A stretch of 64,000 bases of DNA, taken from the NCBI RefSeq assembly GCF_038237375.1, contig NZ_CP151273.1, positions 2,046,001 through 2,110,000 of the forward strand. Direction: 5' to 3'. The translations under genes and the position numbers were made by a program. The DNA is from Alcaligenes sp. SDU_A2. Its GTDB lineage: Bacteria > Pseudomonadota > Gammaproteobacteria > Burkholderiales > Burkholderiaceae_B. The notes under the pieces were generated by a model. That model had not been told where the DNA came from and made no database searches. It saw only the letters and a list, made by a program, of their open reading frames with translations. Below, in pieces: positions 46,501-52,356 of the stretch (the first letter of the stretch is position 1; each line of letters opens with the position of its first letter).

Positions 46501-47543
46501 GTACGCACCTGCCAGTACAGACCGCGCAGCAAAGGCGTAGCTGAATACGGCGTGGCCTCGAAAGCTGGAGCCAGCAGATTTTGCAACACCGCCTGCTGGG
46601 CGGCAATGCGCTCGGGCAGCTCAAATACCTGTGGCGGCTGCACGCCATGCTGGCCCAACACAATACGCAGTTGTGCCAGTCGTCGTCCAACAGACTCGAA
46701 GGCCTGCGCCAAAAACTGCAGCGAACCCTGCTCGGCACCTTGTCCGCCCACCATATAGCCCAGGGCCTGATCGTAGACCTCGGGCGGCAATTGTTGCAGC
46801 CAGGCCGATAAACCGGGGACATTCTCGCCGCCCTGCAGCATCAGCCAGACAGGGATGCGCGCCTGAAAAACACGCGCCAAGGCATCGTGGCGGGCTCGCA
46901 TTTGCTTGCCGGCCGCCTGCAACTGATCGTGATCGGCCTGTAAAAGCCAGGGCAGATCAATATTAAAGACCAGGCCGTTAAGCGGCTCGCGTCGACGCGT
47001 GCGCAAAAGCTGATGCAAGAGACGCGACCAGGCCGCCTCCTGGGCGGTCGGTTCGTCGGCACCGTTCACCGGACCGGCCCAAATCATGACGCTGGCCTTC
47101 ATGAAAAACCAGCCCACCCCCTGATCCAGGCCCGGCCCGGCAGCCGGCAGCGACTGCACGGCAAGACGGGCATAATCGTCCTGGGTCTGACAAGGACCGA
47201 CATCCATGCTCAGCATCCAGGGCAAGGCATACAAAGACGAACGCCTTCCCCCCAGCCGCGCCTGGCGTAGCACCTGCAGGCCTGCGCCCCACTGGGCATC
47301 GAACGCGACATGATTGCTGCCCAACACGCGCGGCATATCCCGCGCCAGGCGACGGCGCAAGCGCCAGGCCAACCAGCGCCTGCGCAGCCACAGGGCCAGC
47401 CAGATCAGCGCCAGCGCCGCCAGCACCAAAGGCAGCACCGCCCATAAAGGCCAGCCATTGTGCATCACATACAGCCAGGCCAGCCCCGCCAGCACGACCA
47501 GCAGCACCAAGGTGGCCAGCACACGCAAACTTCGTTTCAACAT
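43551..47543 (-). CDS. tssM: Type VI secretion membrane protein TssM (IcmF) with C-terminal SPOR-like domain
   Basis: Inner-membrane ring component that links TssL to the TssJ lipoprotein. At 1330 residues it is longer than usual. Two N-terminal helices (~7-26 and 31-53) and a third near 388-408 give the IcmF topology; the periplasmic part holds the IcmF-related and C-terminal TssM domains up to ~1190. The position of the cytosolic P-loop (ALPWMLSMDVGPCQTQ, ~106-120) has no GKT, so NTPase activity is unlikely. A Pro/Ala/Lys linker (~1200-1250) leads to residues 1256-1330, beginning GWRVQVGVFADPGPAMEQL and ending YQVRSPVYDSREQAQTVAGQI, the pattern of a peptidoglycan-binding SPOR domain. Last gene of the operon. 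Confidence 0.93.
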   Translation of the reverse strand: MLKRSLRVLATLVLLVVLAGLAWLYVMHNGWPLWAVLPLVLAALALIWLALWLRRRWLAWRLRRRLARDMPRVLGSNHVAFDAQWGAGLQVLRQARLGGRRSSLYALPWMLSMDVGPCQTQDDYARLAVQSLPAAGPGLDQGVGWFFMKASVMIWAGPVNGADEPTAQEAAWSRLLHQLLRTRRREPLNGLVFNIDLPWLLQADHDQLQAAGKQMRARHDALARVFQARIPVWLMLQGGENVPGLSAWLQQLPPEVYDQALGYMVGGQGAEQGSLQFLAQAFESVGRRLAQLRIVLGQHGVQPPQVFELPERIAAQQAVLQNLLAPAFEATPYSATPLLRGLYWQVRTLHQAREGIAFARDVLDRILPSCRYGWQVFDRWSPWRRVLRHSLVLAWLLLCGLLASGLFYSSERARSSLQAFAVHHLPQLEARMQKGALDEDVQSLNIWRNAVGRLDGANHGLQAVLPFQTHVRQVQQFYKQRFVDAFRREILHGFLDPLIVQDLPRVSRSGSETEVAAWSQYLVRRINLVAGQLQGSRLEGRPLPGMELATLYGDSASRQVGLQTGVLLGQQYVDYLRWSPERVQLQSELDALQAALRQLGLRSRSPSWLLAWADFQNSIRPITLADFWSVQPDARAPVIAAGLTQTGTEAISDFVEELAEASGERSFWMGQSDVLEQGFRQLSYDAWYRFIVRFNDARFYLQTESDWDGALSSLYSLADPYARLFEAVDGLFRQVPAGERPAWVASMLTLQQLRLAARQAPAQGGVAGWLDQAQRVNALGHVGLRAVQQGESLAQSVQGVSAGLAGIEPLHAYQTQLADAIKRLLQGPGSAQELARQTWGFGQDPQVQESLLHEAQSSLDALRAQLQRDTAREDAVWSLMRGPLALVLDYTARRTACRLQDQWAGSVLSVVQDVRSPVLAYELLYGDRGTVPQFLQGDLRYFVTRDAQSYGPRSALGQSMPFSGQFYAYANAVQARQVAHAETRLHDEQAARVRTSQIETLQQELGELDKQAKAVQALAAAVVIDAEPPLLNPDARQLPQRTSLSLQCASGVTRLDNFNFPSRATFPWAQGQCGDAVLQIQFPNFVLERVYPGAEGFIDFLHEFSSGEHRFQASDFPQQEERLIDAGVQWLVLNWRLQGQRSLVDNVDRLHGIQARQAQINEQLLTLREAQSGVSSQAAQPTWAQDLVPERIVTQCWRSPATAFQEEGPLPPDPAPVAAPPQKHAAQPLAKRPAKPAPRHAPAPSTPSAQELAQQGWRVQVGVFADPGPAMEQLRALGIEAQQRPLPRPGRKDLYQVRSPVYDSREQAQTVAGQIAQALRVKPELVPGDR

Positions 47544-47544
47544 A

Positions 47545-48237
47545 TCAATGGTCCGTCAACAAGGCGCTGGCCAGCTCGGCCAGGGACTGATCCAGATACA
47601 GATACAGCACCAGCAAGATCAGCAAGGGGGCCAGAAGCAGTGTCACCGTGTATCCACTGGGCCTGCCGGTCAGCCGGCCAGCAGGCCGTGGCGGCGCGGC
47701 ACCGCCTGCCTGCGCCTGGGGAAACAACGACTGCCCTGCGGCAAAACCCGGCATGCCCTGCTCCTGGCGTATCTGTTCCAACAACTGCACCCGCCAGGAC
47801 TCGAACTCGCCGGGCGCGCGAGCTGCATACTCCCCCTGAAATCCGGCCACCAACACCAGGCCATAGACTTCGCGCACCTGCGTGGCCTCCTCGGGCAGGG
47901 CCTGTAGCCGCTGGTAAAATTCGCTACCGGCGCGGGTGGTGCCAAAGTAATGGCGCTGCAAGGGCGTCAAACGCCAATGCCCGGCTCCGGGCCAGGGACT
48001 GGTCATGGCCGTCTCGTCGATCCAGGCCACGACGGCAAACAAGGCCGAACCGACCGAGGACTGATCGTGGCCATGGTCACGGGCGCGCGCGCAGGCCTGG
48101 TCCAGCGCCTCGATCAGGGCCGCGCCGCTCTGGGCAGCGTCCGTTCCCTGGGAAAAACCGGCGCGCGCCTGGCGCATGACGCTCAAAAAGAAAGAAGCCA
48201 GACTGCTGTCCTGTATCACGGGCATCGCGCTCACCAT
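47545..48237 (-). CDS. tssL: Type VI secretion protein TssL (DotU/IcmH), short form
   Basis: Inner-membrane partner of TssM, 230 residues. The cytosolic helical DotU domain includes ALFAVVAWIDETAMTSPWPG and YQRLQALPEEATQVREVYGLVLVAGFQGEY, both characteristic. A single membrane helix lies near residues 197-216 (VTLLLAPLLILLVLYLYL), leaving only about 14 residues outside; there is no OmpA/TagL-type peptidoglycan-binding extension. The ATG overlaps the tssK stop by 7 bases, and tssM starts one base after the tssL stop. A second in-frame ATG four codons on is also possible. Confidence 0.93.
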   Translation of the reverse strand: MVSAMPVIQDSSLASFFLSVMRQARAGFSQGTDAAQSGAALIEALDQACARARDHGHDQSSVGSALFAVVAWIDETAMTSPWPGAGHWRLTPLQRHYFGTTRAGSEFYQRLQALPEEATQVREVYGLVLVAGFQGEYAARAPGEFESWRVQLLEQIRQEQGMPGFAAGQSLFPQAQAGGAAPPRPAGRLTGRPSGYTVTLLLAPLLILLVLYLYLDQSLAELASALLTDH

Positions 48238-49628
48238 TTGCTGACAATCAATTCAATCTGCAGATTCTCGGGCGCGCCCAGCGCGACCAGGGACACCGCA
48301 CGCGCCTGCTCCAGCGCCGCCCACCCCGGCGACATGGGGTCGATGTAACAGTACAAAGCCCCGGGTCGGCGGGGAATGCCGCGCGGCGGCTCGGCCAGCT
48401 TGAGCAGCTCGACACCGCCCAGCGAATGGGTCACCAGCAACTCGACCTGATCGGGGGCGCACAGCTTGAAGTCGCCCGCAAGGGCTTGCAAGCGCTCTTG
48501 CTGCTCGACACCGGCATAGGCCACCAGGTGATAGCGCTGACGGGCGGCAAAAAATGCGTCCGGCAGTTCAGCCTCGTACAGCCCTGCGCTTGCGCCCGCA
48601 GGCTGCAGGCGGATCAGCAGCTCGGGGGCCGCGACGATTTCGTTAAGCAGCGCGCTGATCAGAGTGCTCATGGCATGAAAGCCCGCGGCCAAATCTTCGT
48701 GCTGATACGGCGGGGCCAGCACCTTGCCGTCCCGGGTCTCGCCCATCATGTCGTAGCGTTCGGAAAAGGTCGACAATTCGCCCACCAACTGACGCAGCAA
48801 GCCATAGACTTGCCAGGGATGCGTCTGCGGTGTCTCCAGCACATGGTTGAGCATGGGGCCATAGCGATTGAGCACCTGCAGGGCCACCAGCAAACTTAAA
48901 TGGTTGCCGTCCAGGTCCTCGGTCCGGCCCAGCCCGCCGGGTTTAAAGACTTCCAACTGGCGCGCCCGCCCGGTCAGTTCGTCGCGAATGCGGCGTACCG
49001 TCTCGATCAGCCAGGGGCTGGCCGACAGGTTCAGACTGGGTGGAATGTACTGGCGCTGCAAGCGCGCCTGATCGCCATCCTGCTCCAGCCGCGCCACGGC
49101 CAGCAGTTCGTAATGGCCTAATTGGGGCAGTTCCTCGTCCCAGAACACCCGCAAAACGTAATTCATCAGATCCAGCTGGCCCTCTGGGCCCTGAGCGTAC
49201 TCGTCGGCCACGCTGATCGGATCGGCCGCAGCCACCATGCGGGTGGACACGGCCTGAGCCTGACCGGGATCATCGACCACGCTGACATTGGCCTGGCCCG
49301 GCATCATGCGCCGCAGCCCCAGGTAAACGGTACGGCCGGTGGCCAGATCCGCCAGCTCGAAACCGCGCGACTCGATCACGGCATTGCCGGGGTACTGGAT
49401 GAAACTGCCGTCGCGCAGCCGCGCCGTCAACGCCAGCACTCTGAAATCCAGCGTCTGCAAGGCCGCCTCGTCCAGTTCCAGCTGCAACACGCCCCACGGG
49501 TAGGGCTGAGTCTGGGCCATGAACAAAGCCAGGCGTTGATAAAACAGATTGTCGTTATGCTGAAAATGCTGGGGCTGCAAAAACAAGCCCTGATGCCAGA
49601 AGATCGGTTGCAAAGGATGAGCGCTCAT
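48231..49628 (-). CDS. tssK: Type VI secretion baseplate protein TssK
   Basis: Trimeric adaptor between the baseplate and the TssLM membrane complex, 465 residues. The opening PIFWHQGLFLQPQHFQHND is diagnostic, followed by GVLQLELDEAALQTLDFRVL; a central helical bundle and the C-terminal receptor-binding domain complete it. The start at 49628 is chosen because the family begins at this point; 13 further codons upstream are unlike it. It lies 7 bases after tssJ. Confidence 0.96.
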   Translation of the reverse strand: MSAHPLQPIFWHQGLFLQPQHFQHNDNLFYQRLALFMAQTQPYPWGVLQLELDEAALQTLDFRVLALTARLRDGSFIQYPGNAVIESRGFELADLATGRTVYLGLRRMMPGQANVSVVDDPGQAQAVSTRMVAAADPISVADEYAQGPEGQLDLMNYVLRVFWDEELPQLGHYELLAVARLEQDGDQARLQRQYIPPSLNLSASPWLIETVRRIRDELTGRARQLEVFKPGGLGRTEDLDGNHLSLLVALQVLNRYGPMLNHVLETPQTHPWQVYGLLRQLVGELSTFSERYDMMGETRDGKVLAPPYQHEDLAAGFHAMSTLISALLNEIVAAPELLIRLQPAGASAGLYEAELPDAFFAARQRYHLVAYAGVEQQERLQALAGDFKLCAPDQVELLVTHSLGGVELLKLAEPPRGIPRRPGALYCYIDPMSPGWAALEQARAVSLVALGAPENLQIELIVSKW

Positions 49629-49635
49629 GGAATCT

Positions 49636-50277
49636 CTATTTATTTTGTTGACCGGCAGGCCAGGCACCGGCTGTCGGCAAAGTGGCCGCGGGCGGCGTCA
49701 CAGTATCGGTCTGACTCTCGACGATGGCCTGCGGCCCAAGGCGCAGGCGGATACGCAGCGGCTCGGGCCGGGCCTCGTATTCACGGAACATCAGACCGTG
49801 GCTTTCCAGCTTGGCGCCGAACTGATAAAGGCGGGTGCTGCGGGCCGGGTCCAAGTGCTGATAGCCCAGCGCCACGGCCACATAGCGGGCCTTGTCCATG
49901 CGCGCCAGCCGAATGCGCCGCTTGACGCCCGGTTCCACAAAAATGCGATCCATACTCAACAAACCGGTCGGCGCGCTATCGGCCATCAACAGGCTTGATA
50001 GCTGATCCGGCCTGCTGGAATAGGGCTCAAACACCGAGGGCTCGGCCATCTGCGCCACCACCATCAAGATGGTGTGCGCCTGCCCGCCCCAGGTGTTTAA
50101 CTGCGGATCGGCATTGATCTCCAGCACCAACGCATCGCGCTCGTACTGCCATTCCAGATCCTTCAAGGCGTCGTCCTTGGATTTGGTCTTGAACATGCCG
50201 CAGCCGGTCAACACCAGCGCGGCCAGCAGCACCAGCGCAGCGCTGCGGCCAGCCCGGACAAAATTACTGTGCCTCAT
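49636..50277 (-). CDS. tssJ: Type VI secretion lipoprotein TssJ
   Basis: Outer-membrane lipoprotein that docks the TssM periplasmic tip. Signal peptide with lipobox LVLTGC (Cys26), mature protein with the transthyretin-like fold: LEINADPQLNTWGGQAHTI, SRPDQLSSLLMADS and IFVEPGVKRRIRLARMD. GGGGAG 6 bases upstream supports the ATG at 50277 (213 residues). The C-terminal ~25 residues are Pro/Ala/Gln-rich. It begins 2 bases after the DUF4150 stop, tying the spike module to the core genes. Confidence 0.93.
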   Translation of the reverse strand: MRHSNFVRAGRSAALVLLAALVLTGCGMFKTKSKDDALKDLEWQYERDALVLEINADPQLNTWGGQAHTILMVVAQMAEPSVFEPYSSRPDQLSSLLMADSAPTGLLSMDRIFVEPGVKRRIRLARMDKARYVAVALGYQHLDPARSTRLYQFGAKLESHGLMFREYEARPEPLRIRLRLGPQAIVESQTDTVTPPAATLPTAGAWPAGQQNK

Positions 50278-50279
50278 TC

Positions 50280-50684
50280 TCAGCTCCCCACCATCACCGT
50301 GCTTTGACTGGGGCTGATGACCGTGCCCACCGAATTGACCGGCATGCCGTTGTGGCCCGTCATGCACCCCAAGCGCACCGCCGGCTTGCCGCCCACCATG
50401 ACGGTCATGCTGCCATTCATGAATTGCACTTCGCCTTTGATGCGATTGCTGACCATGCCCCCGACGGTGCCGGCCTCATCACCGCTGCTCATCATGATCT
50501 TGCTGGCCTGATTCAAAGCGGGCATATTGACCACCAGCACATTGCGCACCAGTCCCGAAGGCTGGGCCATCTGCGTGGTCGCCAGATTAGGGAAAGGCGT
50601 CGGTACGGGACCGGCCGGGGTCGGCACTTTGCACACATCGGGAATGGCATTGGCCTGCGCGCCGCCATTATTGAGCATGAACAT
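50280..50684 (-). CDS. DUF4150 PAAR-like spike tip protein
   Basis: A 134-residue PAAR-like protein expected to cap the VgrG spike. It begins with Asn/Gly-rich sequence and DVCKVPTPAGPVPTPFPNLA, characteristic of DUF4150, and ends with MVGGKPAVRLGCMTGHNGMP and GTVISPSQSTVMVG. Cys18 and Cys107 and nearby His could bind metal. There is no C-terminal extension, so it carries no fused toxin. AAGGAG 10 bases upstream of the ATG at 50684 sets the start; ATG two codons on is the alternative. Confidence 0.85.
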   Translation of the reverse strand: MFMLNNGGAQANAIPDVCKVPTPAGPVPTPFPNLATTQMAQPSGLVRNVLVVNMPALNQASKIMMSSGDEAGTVGGMVSNRIKGEVQFMNGSMTVMVGGKPAVRLGCMTGHNGMPVNSVGTVISPSQSTVMVGS

Positions 50685-50713
50685 AAATACAAATCTCCTT
50701 GGCAATGCCGGGG

Positions 50714-51385
50714 CTAGCCCAGATGCACTTGCTGGCCGTCCACGACCACACGTTGGGCACCCCGCAGCTCGACGCTGCGGGCCCGCACACGCCAGTCGCG
50801 CTCAATGACCAACCGCTGCGAGGCAGCCGCATAGTCGTCGTGCCCGGCCACGCGGGTGACGCGCTGGCCGGCCTGCAACTGACACTGGCCATCGTGCTGC
50901 TGACGCTGGCCGCTGTACTCCTGCCGCTGCGCAAAGTAGCTATGCATGGACTGCCCGGCCAGATGCACGTGCCGGGCCTGTAAAAGATACTGCTCGGCCT
51001 GAACGGCCAGATCCGCCCCTTGCAGCACCACGGCCTGCGCCGCCTGCAGATGCAAGGCCCCACCGGCCTGAACACGGACGCTGCCAGCACTGCGCACCAC
51101 GGTATCCGCAGGCAGATGCAACTGTGCTGTCTGACCGGAACGCTCCAAGACGGCCAGGATGTACGCCTGCTGCTCATCAAGCGTCAACAGCACCACATCG
51201 CCCACCTGGGGCTGCAGCAGGCACGAGGCCGCCAACGGCGCAAAACGGCTGCCCATCGCGCCGACCACGCCCCAGCGTTGCCCGGCCTGGACATAGACTT
51301 TGGCCTGCACCGTGCGCCACTGCCCCGCTTGCGACGGGTCCTGACTGGTGCGCACCTGTTCGGAACCTGGACTAAGACAAGACAT
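50714..51385 (-). CDS. DUF3540 protein of the spike module
   Basis: A 223-residue protein whose second half (about 85-220) is a run of short beta-strand repeats (AGGALHLQAAQAVVLQGADLAV, QYLLQARHVHLAGQS), resembling the VgrG/DUF2345 beta-prism. The first part (VVLLTLDEQQAYILAVLERSG) looks like an OB-fold. The placement between pentapeptide and PAAR-like genes is typical for DUF3540. The ATG at 51385 has AAGGAG 6 bases upstream. Biochemical role unknown; a spike extension or adaptor is the natural guess. Confidence 0.8.
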   Translation of the reverse strand: MSCLSPGSEQVRTSQDPSQAGQWRTVQAKVYVQAGQRWGVVGAMGSRFAPLAASCLLQPQVGDVVLLTLDEQQAYILAVLERSGQTAQLHLPADTVVRSAGSVRVQAGGALHLQAAQAVVLQGADLAVQAEQYLLQARHVHLAGQSMHSYFAQRQEYSGQRQQHDGQCQLQAGQRVTRVAGHDDYAAASQRLVIERDWRVRARSVELRGAQRVVVDGQQVHLG

Positions 51386-51399
51386 CTGCAACTCCTTTT

Positions 51400-52356
51400 T
51401 TAGATAGCCGACAAGGTCCAGCGCGCATCGGCACGCCAGCGCTCGGCCTGCAGGCGCGGGGCATCATCGCCCCGCAAGTCCTGCTTATCGCAGCCGTCCC
51501 AGCACACCTGATGCAAATCGGCCCCGTGTACCCGCATACCCTTGGCCTGCGCACCGCTCAGATCTGCGCCTTGCAAACGCGCATAGCTGACATCGGCATA
51601 CGCCAGATTGGCTCCCGACAGACACAGGCCCTGCGCATGCGCATGGCCCAGACTGGCTTGTGCCAGACTGGCCCCGCGCGCGCTGGCCTGCGGCAAGCGC
51701 GCGTAATTAAAGATCGCCCCAGACAGCTCGGCCCCGTCCAGACACGCCCCATCCAGCCTGCTGAAAGCCAGCGACAGAAATGGTGCCGCAATCTGCGACA
51801 AGTCGGCCCGCTCCAGACCGCAATGTTCAAAAGCACACTGCTCGAAACGACCTTGGGCCAGATGAGCGTCCGCCAGGCAGGTGCGACGCACCTGCACCTG
51901 AAACCACTGCGCCGCCACGGCCTGCAAGCCGGCCGCCTCGCAATCCATCCACAGTGCCGGTCCGATCTGCTCGGGCAGGCGCAGCCCCCTTAAATCGCAG
52001 TGCTGCCAGGTCAAGCCCTGCATCTGCGCCTGGCGCGCCTGCACCTGACTCAAACAGCACTGCAGCCACCAGCCATCGTCCAGATGCGCACCGGACAGAT
52101 CCGCGCCACTGAAATCGCAGCGCTCAAAGTGCGCCCGGCTCAGAACCGCATTACTCAAGCGCGCCCCCTGAAACTGACAATCGACAAGCACTGCGTCCGA
52201 TAAATCGCACCCGCTCAAATCAGCATCCCGCAGATTCAAGCCCTCGGCCCGCAGGCCATCGAACTTCAGTCCCGCATAGTGGCCGCCGGACAAGTCCAGA
52301 TCCCGGACCGCGCCCTGTTCAACCAGGGCCAGCAATTGTTCTGCGCTCAAGCTCAT
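51400..52356 (-). CDS. Pentapeptide-repeat protein of the spike module
   Basis: A 318-residue protein made almost wholly of A(D/N)LXX repeats from about residue 20 to 290, such as LNLRDADLSGCDLSDAVLVD and GANLAYADVSYARLQGADLS, predicting a right-handed quadrilateral beta-helix. The start at 52356 has AGGAGG 9 bases upstream and overlaps the preceding gene by ATGA. Hydrophilic, no signal peptide. The partner protein upstream ends in a second pentapeptide domain; the two may stack or pair. Confidence 0.87.
   Translation of the reverse strand: MSLSAEQLLALVEQGAVRDLDLSGGHYAGLKFDGLRAEGLNLRDADLSGCDLSDAVLVDCQFQGARLSNAVLSRAHFERCDFSGADLSGAHLDDGWWLQCCLSQVQARQAQMQGLTWQHCDLRGLRLPEQIGPALWMDCEAAGLQAVAAQWFQVQVRRTCLADAHLAQGRFEQCAFEHCGLERADLSQIAAPFLSLAFSRLDGACLDGAELSGAIFNYARLPQASARGASLAQASLGHAHAQGLCLSGANLAYADVSYARLQGADLSGAQAKGMRVHGADLHQVCWDGCDKQDLRGDDAPRLQAERWRADARWTLSAI

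Noticed and set aside
50280-50684. DUF4150 protein as a toxin-fused effector
   Set aside because: The protein ends right after the PAAR-like domain at 134 residues; there is no room for a toxin domain and no immunity-like gene follows.
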